Positions 34,562-42,974 of a DNA stretch of 64,000 nucleotides are shown piece by piece (the first letter of the stretch is position 1; every line of letters begins with the position of its first letter). Source of the stretch: Paenibacillus mesophilus (lineage in GTDB: Bacteria; Bacillota; Bacilli; Paenibacillales; NBRC-103111); the NCBI RefSeq assembly GCF_005938385.1, contig NZ_VCRA01000007.1:186001-250000 (forward strand), read 5' to 3'. The notes below the pieces were generated by a model, which was not told where the DNA came from, did not search any database, and saw only the letters and a list, made by a program, of their open reading frames with translations. Position numbers and translations under genes: made by a program.

Positions 34562-35287
34562 TCATGTGCCGAGCACCTTTTTCCCTCTGGGCTTATTTCC
34601 TCCCGAATCCGGCTCGAGCGTAATCCCGATCGTATCGAACTGCCGCTCGTGTTCGTCGATTTTGTAAGTCAGCACGCCGTTGCCTTGCGAGTCGACGCGG
34701 AACGTGCCGCAGTTGAGCCGGTTGCCGTCCTTGACGAGCCATACTTGATAAGCTTGCTCCCCTTGCAGGGCGGATAGTCCGCTCGTCTGCAGCACAAGCT
34801 CCATCCTGCCGCCCTTCTCGGTCAGCCACACTTGGCCGCTTGCCGCCGGCATCGCCGGATCGAACGGCTTCAAGCTATATTTCTGCAGCACCTCGGCAGG
34901 CAAATGCAAATCCTCGGAGTGAGTCAGTGCATCCTTGCGCCACTGCGATAACCCGAACAAGCCGGTGAACCCTATTACGAGCACCAATAAGGCGGCCGCG
35001 GCGTAACGCCAAACATGCCTGTTCCCGGGTCTGGCCGGACGCTTGCTTGCAGGTTTCGCCTGTTTTTGCAGGATCGGCGTGAGCACTTCCGACTTCATCT
35101 GTTCCGGCAGCTCAAGCTCCGTCATCGTGTAGGGCAGGGCATCCCAAACTTGCCGCAGCTCCTTCAGTTCTTCTTGGCAAGCCGGACATTCGGACAAGTG
35201 AGCATGAAAAGCTAGCGTTTCCTCTTCCGTCATTTCTCCCAAGAAAAACGAAAATACTTGTTCGCAAGGATTGTCGACCCTACTCAC
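34562..35287 (-). CDS. Anti-sigma factor (zinc-finger, RskA-like)
   Basis: The 241-residue protein has the zinc-binding anti-sigma domain HLSECPACQEEL near residue 30, one membrane helix (YAAAALLVLVIGFTGLFGL, about residues 95-113), and a C-terminal extracytoplasmic domain like anti-sigma-K factor RskA (YQVWLVKDGNRLNCGTF). It should hold the sigma factor encoded just upstream until a signal outside the membrane triggers release. The start is a GTG directly abutting the stop of the sigma gene. Confidence 0.9.
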   Translation of the reverse strand: MSRVDNPCEQVFSFFLGEMTEEETLAFHAHLSECPACQEELKELRQVWDALPYTMTELELPEQMKSEVLTPILQKQAKPASKRPARPGNRHVWRYAAAALLVLVIGFTGLFGLSQWRKDALTHSEDLHLPAEVLQKYSLKPFDPAMPAASGQVWLTEKGGRMELVLQTSGLSALQGEQAYQVWLVKDGNRLNCGTFRVDSQGNGVLTYKIDEHERQFDTIGITLEPDSGGNKPRGKKVLGT

Positions 35288-35869
35288 TTAGATACCCTCC
35301 TCTCTAACCGATTCCATATGCTTGCGCAATATTTTCAACGTCTGATGCAGCCGGCTTTTTACCGTACCGATCGGCTCGCGATTGCGGTCCGCGATTTCGC
35401 TCAGCGTATAGCCTTCCCAATAAAACGATTGGATCAGGCTCACCTGACTGTCCGACAAATGCCGGTACGCGTGCTCGATGCTCTGCTTCAGCCATTTGCG
35501 GGAGACGACTTCCTCCGGCTGCGGCTGCATATGATCCGGGAGCTGCTCCCAGGCGGACGGCTCGAACGGAACTACGGCCGCGTGCTTCTTCAGCTTGCGA
35601 AGCTGATCGATCGCGATGTTTCTCGTAATCGTCAGGAGCCAGTTGACGAACAGACCCTTTTGCGCGTCATAGCCGATTTCGGTCGTCCACAGCCTCGTAA
35701 ACACAAGCTGGACCACGTCTTTGGCGAACTGCGCGTCCTGCGTATCCTTGTTCGTCTTCATCGCGAACGAATAGACGAGCCGGGCATAGCGGTCGTACAT
35801 TTCCTCAAGCGCACCGCTGTCTTTATCCATGATCATTCTCATTAATTGTTCATCGGAATATTGCCGCAC
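35288..35869 (-). CDS. ECF-type RNA polymerase sigma factor
   Basis: The 193-residue protein has sigma region 2 (LEEMYDRYARLVYSFA, FVNWLLTITRNIAIDQLR) and region 4 (LIQSFYWEGYTLSEIADRNREPIGTVKSRL). The start is a GTG with GGGGAG ten bases upstream. It directs transcription of a small regulon under control of the neighbouring anti-sigma factor. The cupredoxin-containing secreted protein directly upstream on the same strand is a candidate target, by neighbourhood only. Confidence 0.92.
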   Translation of the reverse strand: MRQYSDEQLMRMIMDKDSGALEEMYDRYARLVYSFAMKTNKDTQDAQFAKDVVQLVFTRLWTTEIGYDAQKGLFVNWLLTITRNIAIDQLRKLKKHAAVVPFEPSAWEQLPDHMQPQPEEVVSRKWLKQSIEHAYRHLSDSQVSLIQSFYWEGYTLSEIADRNREPIGTVKSRLHQTLKILRKHMESVREEGI

Positions 35870-35973
35870 GATAGTGACACTCCCCGCGTCTATCTACTCA
35901 CAGCGCAATCTGGTTCATACTCTACACGGATATAAGCATCTTACATCCGCGCCCGATTTGCAAGCTGCCGACG

Positions 35974-36019
35974 AAAAAATCCGGCTTCCCCGGAGAGGTT
36001 TTTCCAGGAAAACCGGACT
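35974..36019 (-). terminator. Terminator after cupredoxin protein gene
   Basis: On the minus strand AGTCCGG and CCGGATTTTTT flank a partly paired centre (GGTTTTCC/GGAAAAACC). The arms are followed by six T. It lies 30 bp after the stop codon at 36050. Confidence 0.6.
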
Positions 36020-36049
36020 TATCGGAAAACGGGGGAATGAGCCGATCCT

Positions 36050-37663
36050 TTATTTGACGATAATTTTGCCCTTCATATGATCTTTGTGCGGAGCACAGTA
36101 ATACGTGTACTCGCCCGGTTTGTCGAGTGTCAGCGTGAACGATTCGCCTTGGCGGAGCATCGCCGACTCGAACAGCGGTTTGCCGTCGACGAGAAGGTCC
36201 GATACTACATTGTGCTCGGCGTCATCTTTGTTCGTAAACGTAATGCTCGCACCGGCTTCGATCGTAATTTCCGGCTGGGCGAATTTGAAATTGGCGATAT
36301 CCATCGCATAAGCTTTTCCGTCAGTCGCTGCAGGTTGCTCGGCTTGCTTCGCTTCGATAGGAGCCACGACGAACCAAACGTTGTTCACTCCCTGCCCTTT
36401 TACATCTCCCGGCTTCTCGTCTTTGATGTAGTAATACAGCGGCATCCCGTTGTAAGTCGTCTGCTTCGTGCCGTCCTCGCGGACAATCGTGCCGAAGCTT
36501 TCAACTTTCAGATCGGCCGTGGACGCCAAGTTATCGGAGTAGAAAATAGGCCAGTTCGTTTCGCAGGTTCCCGCGCACGCGCTCTTGTCTTTCGTATCTC
36601 TCGTAAACCAATACAGCGTCCTGCCGCCCGAGTCGACCAGGAACTTGCCGAGGCTGTCCTGCGAAGCGACGGCTACGGAGGAGAAATTCACGACGTACCA
36701 GACATTGTTTACGGCTTGACCTTTCACGTCTCCCGCTTTCTCGTCCTTGGCGAAGTAATACAGCGGCATTCCTTTATAGGTCGTCTGCTTCTTGCCGTCT
36801 TCGCGGACGATCGTTTTGAAGTCCGCAGCGTTCATCTGGGCGGACACTTGGATGTTCTCCGCATAATAGATCGGCCAGTTGACGGCGCATTGGTCTTTGC
36901 ATGTACTTGTGTCTTTGGTGTCCTTCGTAAAGTAGTACAGCGTTTTGCCGCTTTCATCTACGAGATAGGAACCGAGCTTGGCATCATTGACAATGTCGAT
37001 GCGTGCATATTTCGCCAATGCCGCTTTATCGGAAGCGATGATCTTTTGATCGGTAAGCGCTTCCGCGATCGTCTTGCCGCCGCCCTTTTGTTTCACTTTC
37101 AACGCTTCGACGGTTGCCGTCGCGATGTGGCTGTTCCTTAAAGCGCCCGCACCCGCGATTTGGGACAAGCCTTTCGTTTTGGCGAAGGCGAATACGTCGG
37201 CATATGTAAAATCGGTATCCTGCTTATAGCCGGCCGCCTCCAGCAGCACTTTGTAATATTGCTGGGCGGTTACGCCGGAGAGCGGATCGAATTTGCCGTC
37301 GCCCGTTCCCGTCCAGCCTTGAGCCGGGTTCGCTTTCAAATACGCCATGATCGCTTTGTTGCCGTCCCCGACAAGCGCCGCGTCCGAGAAATTATCGGTG
37401 CCTTTATAGGCGAGCGCCGTCTGCTCCAATCCTTTCAACCGCAAAAACAAAATGGCGGCTTGAATGCGGGTCGTCGTCTTCGCCAAGTAGGCGGCGGTAA
37501 TCCCGCTTCCGTCTCCCTGCAGTACCCCAAGCTCGGCCGCCACCTGCGCATCCGTCTTCACGGACGCTGCGGCAGGCGCATCTGCCGCGAACACCGGCAA
37601 AGCCGACGACACCATCATCCATCCGGTCAATAGCGTTGTTACTAGCTTGCTTCCTTTCTTCAT
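36050..37663 (-). CDS. Secreted protein with SLH-like region, two COG4315-type repeats and a cupredoxin domain
   Basis: The 537-residue protein has a Sec signal peptide ending VFAADA. A region to about residue 210 resembles S-layer-homology modules. Two COG4315-type repeats of unknown function follow, each with YxFTxDTKDxSxC, a second Cys and NWPIxY; the Cys pairs could form disulfides. The last ~95 residues are a plastocyanin-like cupredoxin with ligands His in DAEHNVV and Cys, His, Met in YYCAPHKDHMKG. It probably handles electrons or copper at the cell surface. It lies just upstream of the ECF sigma gene. Confidence 0.85.
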   Translation of the reverse strand: MKKGSKLVTTLLTGWMMVSSALPVFAADAPAAASVKTDAQVAAELGVLQGDGSGITAAYLAKTTTRIQAAILFLRLKGLEQTALAYKGTDNFSDAALVGDGNKAIMAYLKANPAQGWTGTGDGKFDPLSGVTAQQYYKVLLEAAGYKQDTDFTYADVFAFAKTKGLSQIAGAGALRNSHIATATVEALKVKQKGGGKTIAEALTDQKIIASDKAALAKYARIDIVNDAKLGSYLVDESGKTLYYFTKDTKDTSTCKDQCAVNWPIYYAENIQVSAQMNAADFKTIVREDGKKQTTYKGMPLYYFAKDEKAGDVKGQAVNNVWYVVNFSSVAVASQDSLGKFLVDSGGRTLYWFTRDTKDKSACAGTCETNWPIFYSDNLASTADLKVESFGTIVREDGTKQTTYNGMPLYYYIKDEKPGDVKGQGVNNVWFVVAPIEAKQAEQPAATDGKAYAMDIANFKFAQPEITIEAGASITFTNKDDAEHNVVSDLLVDGKPLFESAMLRQGESFTLTLDKPGEYTYYCAPHKDHMKGKIIVK

Positions 37664-37774
37664 TGCGACGAATCCTCCTCAGTTTCGAATGGCCTTGCTT
37701 TGTACACCCCTGTTTACGGAGAGATTCGTCAGGCGGTTTGTGCCGATTGAAAAAAAGATTTGAAGGCGGTTTAA

Positions 37775-38000
37775 ACCCCCTATACTTGACCGGCCACGAC
37801 CCACTAAATGGAAAACCTACAGTACATGTAACAAGAATAGAGCAAATAACAAGTCATAACGGGAAAACCTACAGCTAATCTCGTCATAATCGGCACCAAA
37901 AAGCAATTTCGATAAAAAATACTGTAGGTTTTCCAGTTAACTACCCGAAAAAGCAAAGAAATCGAAAAATTAACGACATGTTTTCCAGTTACGGGAAGCG
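37775..38000. repeat. Dispersed ~225-bp intergenic repeat, copy 1
   Basis: The segment from CCCACTAAATGGAAAACCTA to TTTTCCAGTTACGGGAAGCG is related along its length to 51305-51525. It contains GGAAAACCTACAGTA (near 37809) and the exact inverse TACTGTAGGTTTTCC (near 37920), a 15-bp inverted repeat, plus another GGAAAACCTACAG (near 37862) and two TTTTCCAGTTA words. No coding gene or transposase is inside. Confidence 0.75.
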
Positions 38001-38099
38001 GGAACGGTTCAAATGTGCCGGATCACGGCTCGGTACATGTATGCAAGGGCACCCTTTACGCTTTAGCACAGTAAAGAACTTAAACATTTAATAAATGCA

Positions 38100-38131
38100 C
38101 AAAAAAACCTTGGCAGCTCGACCGCCAAGGC
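38100..38131 (-). terminator. Rho-independent terminator after Uma2 gene
   Basis: On the minus strand CCTTGGC-GGTCGAGCT-GCCAAGG is followed by TTTTTTT. Confidence 0.88.
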
Positions 38132-38148
38132 TCAGTTGAAACCGATAA

Positions 38149-38715
38149 CTACTCCATCGTTTCCTCCGGAGGAAATACGCTCTTCAAGTCAATGGTCAGG
38201 CAAGGAACATTCGGTGAAGCGATGCGGTCGTCTTCGGTAAGCGTAGCGGCCAGCCGATAAGTCCCGTCGTCGAGTACAAACTGATCCACGGTCCGGTACA
38301 AAGGGTCGGCAAGCCAATATTCCTTGACGCCGAATCGTTCGAACATCGCTTTCTTTACCGTCTTGTCCTTCCGTCCCGTACTGCCCGACAATATTTCCAC
38401 GACGAGGTCCGGCGAGCCAAATACGAACCCGTCTCGGATGATTCCCCGGTTTTCATTGGCGATGTAGATGATATCCGGCTGGACGATGTTCTCCTCGTCG
38501 AAGTGCACGTCCATAGGAGCCAATATGATTTCTCCGTCAAGATGGCACGGCGTATGGAAGCCGACGAAAAAGTTCGCCAATATTTTCTGATGCACAAATT
38601 TCGGCGACGATAAGAAGTCGTAGCGGATGCCGCCGATAATTTCGTACCTTTCCGGAATATCGTAGAAGCCGCTCTGCTCCTTGATCTGGCTTTTCGGTTT
38701 GGATCGCTCGCTCAT
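38149..38715 (-). CDS. Uma2 family (DUF820) putative endonuclease
   Basis: The 188-residue protein matches the Uma2 PD-(D/E)xK fold: YEIIGGIRYDFLSSP at the start, VQPDIIYIANEN, then SPDLVVEILSGSTGRKDKTVKKAMFERFGVKEYWLADP. The Asp, Glu and Lys of the putative nuclease site are present. Biological function of the family is unknown; it is common in cyanobacteria and some Firmicutes. GGGAGG lies 10 bp before the ATG. It appears to be a single-gene unit. Confidence 0.9.
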   Translation of the reverse strand: MSERSKPKSQIKEQSGFYDIPERYEIIGGIRYDFLSSPKFVHQKILANFFVGFHTPCHLDGEIILAPMDVHFDEENIVQPDIIYIANENRGIIRDGFVFGSPDLVVEILSGSTGRKDKTVKKAMFERFGVKEYWLADPLYRTVDQFVLDDGTYRLAATLTEDDRIASPNVPCLTIDLKSVFPPEETME

Positions 38716-38786
38716 CCGGAAGAACGCCTCCCTGCAACAAAAATGGACTTTATTCCATTATATCAGGAATGACGGGACGTGCTCCA

Positions 38787-39608
38787 TCATTGTCCGTTCA
38801 GCCAACGCTCCGTCTCTTCGGCGTCGTACGGCGGGTACAGCTCCGGGTGCAGCATATGGCCGAGCTTGCGAAGGCCGGCGATCAGAAGCGGCGACGGCCT
38901 GCAATAGAGCGACTCCTCCATCACGCGCACGCGCTGTCCGGCGACAGCCCGCATCCTTTCGGAGCCGGGACGTTTCCCGACGCTTTCCGGCTTGACGAGC
39001 TGGTCCCTGACCCCTACCCAAGCGAGCAAAATATAATCGGGGTCGCGGCCGATCACTTCGTCCCAATCGGTTTTGACACTGGCCCGTTCATCGGATGCGA
39101 ATACGTTCACCGCTCCGGCTAGCGAGCTGATTTCGGTGAGCCAGTTCCCCCCGCCCGGCGTGAATACCGGCTTCGGCCACCATTCCCAGTATAACGAAGG
39201 TTTGTCGGCCGCGCGGCGGCTAAGCTCCGCGTAGTGCGCCAGCATATCCTCGTATCTGCTTCTGGCCGACCTTGCACGTTCCGGTTCGTCCAGCGCTTCG
39301 CCGACCGCGATCATATTGTCCGCGATGTCGCTCAGACTTTTCGGCTTCAGCGTAATGAACGGCAGGCTTCTTTCCTGCAAGCCTGCTATATTTTTCTCCA
39401 TGCCCGGCACGGTAAGCGACGCTATGACCAGATCGGGACGAAGCGCCTCCACTGCGTCCATATCGATATCCATGTCCGATCCGAGCCTCGGCAGCTTGTC
39501 GACTGCGGAGGGCCAATCGGAATATTTGTCTACGCCGACGATGTGCTTGTCCAGCCCCATGAAGCCGAGCAGCTCCGTGTTGCTCGGACATAAGGAAACG
39601 ATTCTCAC
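38787..39608 (-). CDS. Cobalamin-binding (BtuF-like) protein without signal peptide
   Basis: The 273-residue protein has the helical-backbone binding-protein fold (RIVSLCPSNTELLGFMGL, RPDLVIASL, GAVNVFASDERASVKTDWDEVI, ILLAWVG). It lacks the usual N-terminal export signal or lipobox, starting straight in the first strand. The context is strong: it is the second gene behind a cobalamin riboswitch. It may act inside the cell or use another anchor. No BtuC/BtuD genes are in the window. Confidence 0.82.
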   Translation of the reverse strand: MRIVSLCPSNTELLGFMGLDKHIVGVDKYSDWPSAVDKLPRLGSDMDIDMDAVEALRPDLVIASLTVPGMEKNIAGLQERSLPFITLKPKSLSDIADNMIAVGEALDEPERARSARSRYEDMLAHYAELSRRAADKPSLYWEWWPKPVFTPGGGNWLTEISSLAGAVNVFASDERASVKTDWDEVIGRDPDYILLAWVGVRDQLVKPESVGKRPGSERMRAVAGQRVRVMEESLYCRPSPLLIAGLRKLGHMLHPELYPPYDAEETERWLNGQ

Positions 39609-39646
39609 GGCACAACCTCCCCTTTCATTTCAGTCAGCGATTCGCT

Positions 39647-40642
39647 TTACTTCACCAGCTCAGGGTAGATGCCTTTGGCGATGCTGAGCAGACCTTCGAC
39701 GATGCGCGGTCCCGGACGGTTCAACGTATCTTGATCGATCCCGATAAGCCGGTTGCCTTTGACCGCTTCGATCTTATCCCAGCCGTTGCGTTTTTTAATA
39801 ATTTGATCGAGCGTTTGGCCTTCCTTGTCCTTAGCGCCCGTCGTATAGAAGATGACGGCGGGATTATCCTGAATAATTTTTTCTTCGTTGATTTTGTTGT
39901 AGCCCTTCGTGTCCGCAGCGATATTGATGCCGCCGGCAAGCGTCAGCACTTCGTCCATAAATTCGCCCTTGCCTACGGTCCAGCCCGGAGAAAACTCGAT
40001 GTACACTTTCTTCTTCTGCTCCGGCATGACGGTGCTTACGGCCGTCTTGATCCGCTCGATTTCTTTCTTCATTTTGTCCGTTAGCGCCTGTGCTTCCTTC
40101 TGCTTGTCCGTAAGCTGGCCGATAACGAGAATGTCCGCGATAATATCGTCAATCGATTTCGGCTCCACCTTGTAGAACGGGAGATTCAAGGCACGCAGCT
40201 TGGCGAGCGCGTCGTCCTTGATCGAGATGCCGGTAATGACCAGATCGGCATTGGCGGCGAGAATCGCTTCGACGTTAGGCGCCGAGACGCCGCCCATCTT
40301 CGGCTTGCTCTTCGCTTCCTCGGGATAATTGTCGAAGTCGGACACGCCTACGATACGGTCGCCGAGGCCAAGCGCGAACAAAATTTCCGTCTCGGCGGTC
40401 GACGTCGATACGATCCGCTGCGGCGCTTTTTTGAGCGTAATTTCGGTCCCGGTCGTATCCTTCAAGGTGAGCGGATATACCGTGGAAGTACCGCCGCCGT
40501 TTTCCGGCTTTTTCTCGGCAGGCTGGCTTCCCGATGCGGGCGCCCCGTTCTTGACGGAGGAGCTTTCCTTGCTTCCCGCCCCGCAAGCGGCGAGAGTCAA
40601 GCTTAACGATAAAACTAGCAGCAGTGCGACAATCTTGTTCAT
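39647..40642 (-). CDS. btuF: Cobalamin ABC transporter substrate-binding lipoprotein
   Basis: The 331-residue protein has a lipoprotein signal with lipobox LAAC (Cys20) and the periplasmic-binding fold of the BtuF/FhuD class (PQRIVSTSTAETEILFALGLGDRIVGVSDF, VYIEFSPGW, GGINIAADTKGYNKINEE). It captures cobalamin or a corrinoid for import. It is the first gene after the riboswitch at 40889-41068 and the terminator at 40722-40749. A cytoplasmic-looking paralogue follows after 38 bp. The specificity comes from the riboswitch. Confidence 0.88.
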   Translation of the reverse strand: MNKIVALLLVLSLSLTLAACGAGSKESSSVKNGAPASGSQPAEKKPENGGGTSTVYPLTLKDTTGTEITLKKAPQRIVSTSTAETEILFALGLGDRIVGVSDFDNYPEEAKSKPKMGGVSAPNVEAILAANADLVITGISIKDDALAKLRALNLPFYKVEPKSIDDIIADILVIGQLTDKQKEAQALTDKMKKEIERIKTAVSTVMPEQKKKVYIEFSPGWTVGKGEFMDEVLTLAGGINIAADTKGYNKINEEKIIQDNPAVIFYTTGAKDKEGQTLDQIIKKRNGWDKIEAVKGNRLIGIDQDTLNRPGPRIVEGLLSIAKGIYPELVK

Positions 40643-40721
40643 TCGATGTTTCTCCTTCTCCAGTTGGAATCATGGAACGGCCTGGATTCATAGAGAACCC
40701 GTATCGCTTTCGCGCAACATG

Positions 40722-40749
40722 AAAAACCCCCGTTCCGCAGGAACGGGGG
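40722..40749 (-). terminator. Intrinsic terminator acting as riboswitch expression platform
   Basis: On the minus strand CCCCCGTTCC-TGC-GGAACGGGGG is followed by TTTTTC. It stands between the cobalamin riboswitch and the btuF start codon, as expected for attenuation by ligand-bound aptamer. Confidence 0.85.
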
Positions 40750-40888
40750 CAGCATATCGAGAATTTGCGGCACATGATCGGTCGACCGGAGGCGACAAGC
40801 GCACTGGGCAAAGGCGACAGGGCGTGTCAATGACGCATCTCTCAATATAGCCGATCCTTTTCCGCGAAGGATTTCATTGGCTGAAGCG

Positions 40889-41068
40889 CTGTAGGCAGGT
40901 TTCCTGGCTCTCGGGCATGCGAGTTCCCCGCCTTCCCATCCCGTTAACGGAACAGTGGCATGTTGAGGTTCTCCCCGATACACAGTGGCGGGACCGCGCC
41001 GGATTCGCACCGGCTTCCCTTTTAACCTTGCAGAACCGTTACCGGCTGCAAGGCACCTACTGGCTGTT
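40889..41068 (-). ncRNA. Cobalamin riboswitch
   Basis: On the minus strand the region has the cobalamin-aptamer core: GCCGGTGCGAATCCGGCGCG, then GGTCCCGCCACTGTG (B12 box GCCACTG), and a downstream GCCACTG...CCTGCC arm. It starts with CAGCCAGTAGGTGCCTTGCA. It lies about 245 bp upstream of the cobalamin-binding lipoprotein gene on the same strand. Cobalamin binding is expected to favour the terminator that follows. Confidence 0.95.
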
Positions 41069-41107
41069 ACGAGTTTTCAATTGTTCAAGCTTGGTTCACA
41101 TCGGCGA

Positions 41108-42013
41108 TTATACCACAGGTTCGGATTTCTTGCTATGCCGAAGCGCATCCCGGCGAGCTTCCCGGTATTTTCCGGGTGGGATGCCTTTAGATTCGCAAAA
41201 CGCCCTCGTAAAATAATGAATGCTTTGGAAACCGCACTCCTGCGCGATTTCCTTAAGCGGCATGTCGGTCGAGGCGAGCAGTTCTTCCGCTTGACGCATT
41301 CTTTCCGTACGGACATATTCGGAGAAGGACATGCCGAGCGTGTCCGTGAACAGCCGGGAAAGATGGCGGCCCGACATATTCATATAGGCGGCCATATCGC
41401 GTAAATGCAGCGGCGCCGACAAATTGTTGCGGATGAAGAGAACCGCCCGTTTCACATGTCTTTCGCTAAGCTTCAATGGAACGGACGGCTCCCCGTTCTC
41501 CTCATCCCCAAACGCAACCTGGAAGGATACAAGCAAAGCATGAATCGCGCTCGCAAGCGCCTCTCTGGAATGTTTGCCGCCGGACGCCATATCCAGCAAG
41601 GCACGCCACAGGAGTACGGTAGGGGAGCTGTCGCAATCGGCGATCACAATCCGTCCGGTCCGCTTCATCGATTCCAGCCTACGCAGCATGCCGGGGCTCG
41701 ACTTTGCTTCAATTGCCTCGAATGCCACAAACAGCAAGTACATTCCCGAGCGGCTTCGGATTTGATGATGCACCCCGGGACGGGAGCAAAACAAAGTTCC
41801 GGCACGCAGCGGATGCTCGATCTGCCCCTCGGCGTAAATCCCTTCCCCCTCAACGACGAAGCAAACTTCAAAAAACGAATGGCGGTGCACCGGGTTATCT
41901 TTATGGTTCGGGGACACTCCCCAATAATGGATCGAAAAAGCGACGTCCCGATTGCCGATTTCGGCGTCAAAGCTATCCAGCAGCCGTTTGGCGTCCAACC
42001 ACCTGTCCGACAT
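41108..42013 (-). CDS. AraC family transcriptional regulator
   Basis: The protein (301 residues from this start) has a cupin sensor domain (VHRHSFFEVCFVVEGEGIYAEG, LFCSRPGVHHQI) and the two AraC helix-turn-helix units (LHLRDMAAYMNMSGRHLSRLF and PLKEIAQECGFQSIHYFTRAF). ATG 42013 follows a G-rich stretch. A longer frame to 42061 has no ribosome site. It lies behind the dioxygenase pseudogene on the same strand and may have controlled it. Confidence 0.88.
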   Translation of the reverse strand: MSDRWLDAKRLLDSFDAEIGNRDVAFSIHYWGVSPNHKDNPVHRHSFFEVCFVVEGEGIYAEGQIEHPLRAGTLFCSRPGVHHQIRSRSGMYLLFVAFEAIEAKSSPGMLRRLESMKRTGRIVIADCDSSPTVLLWRALLDMASGGKHSREALASAIHALLVSFQVAFGDEENGEPSVPLKLSERHVKRAVLFIRNNLSAPLHLRDMAAYMNMSGRHLSRLFTDTLGMSFSEYVRTERMRQAEELLASTDMPLKEIAQECGFQSIHYFTRAFCESKGIPPGKYREARRDALRHSKKSEPVV

Positions 42014-42073
42014 CGCAGAGCCCCCGTTTCGTTGCGCGTCCCAAGCGGCGCACCCTTTCATCCGCGCCCGTGC

Positions 42074-42837
42074 TCAATGGGCGCCTTTATACAAACGGAA
42101 AATCGGATTTTCGCCGCATACCATCAGCCCTTGGCCCCAGTTGACGTGCTTGTCTTCGACCGGCATATCGAGCGGGTCGCGGTACTGGAACAGCACATTG
42201 CGTCTCGTCCGCTTGCTGCGGTTTACATGAGAGCCATGGATCGTCAAATAGTTGAAAAACAGCACGTCTCCCGCCTTCGCGGGACAAGCAAGCCCCATAT
42301 CGATCGGATACCGGACGTGATCCAGGTAATGCCGGCCGACGTGATGCAGCGGCCCTTGCTTATGGGATCCCGGAATGACGTGCAAGCAGCCGTTTTCTTC
42401 GTCCGCATCGTCCAGATGAACGCTTCCCGCCATCATCGTATGCTTCTCGTGCGGAAAGTAAGGATAGTCTTGGTGCATCGGAAATGCGGCCCCGATCTCG
42501 GGAGGCTTCACCAGCATTTTCGAATGGTGGAGCTGAACGTTCGGCCCGATCAGCCGCGACAGCACCTGCGCATATTCGGGTGAACCGCAGCCGAGGTGAA
42601 GGCGGAATCGTGGTACTGTACATCATGATAGCCCTTCAGCACCACTTTCTTCAACTCCGCTTCGGGCATATGGTCTCCGCCCCATCGGGAATTGCGGTCC
42701 ATGTTCGCTTCGACGGCCCGTTGAATGATGCTGTCGATTGCGGTTCTCATCGCCTCGATTTCCTGATGATCGAATACGGCCTTGACCAGCAAATATCCGT
42801 TTTCGTTGTAAAATTCCACGTCTTCCTGCGAAATCAT
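42074..42837 (-). pseudogene. Phytanoyl-CoA dioxygenase family gene with single-base frameshift
   Basis: From ATG 42837 (GGAGG upstream) the frame reads MISQEDVEFYNENGYLLVK through YHDSAFTSAAVHP at about 42562. It then shifts into a stop at 42550-42552. One missing base there restores EYAQVLSRLIGPNVQ and a second half ending at 42074, giving about 254 residues. That half has the Fe(II) ligands HQD (in FPMHQDYPYF) and the distal His in IHGSHVN. PhyH-family enzymes hydroxylate small molecules using 2-oxoglutarate. Everything else is intact, so this is a recent inactivation or a sequencing error. Confidence 0.85.
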
Positions 42838-42974
42838 CCCGGCCCCTCCTTCGCATGCCGAACGTCCCGTCCGGCGTTCACGAATATTGTATGCAATCGA
42901 CGCCGGGCTGTATTTGCAGGACATAGCCACAGTTTTGCACGATGAGGACATTGCCGTCACGGACTTTGCGAATA

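Larger units (their letters stand above)
37664..38148. other. Intergenic region holding a dispersed repeat
   Basis: This 485-bp gap contains the leader of the cupredoxin gene, the dispersed repeat at 37775-38000 and a terminator for the Uma2 gene. I see no gene in it. Confidence 0.6.
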
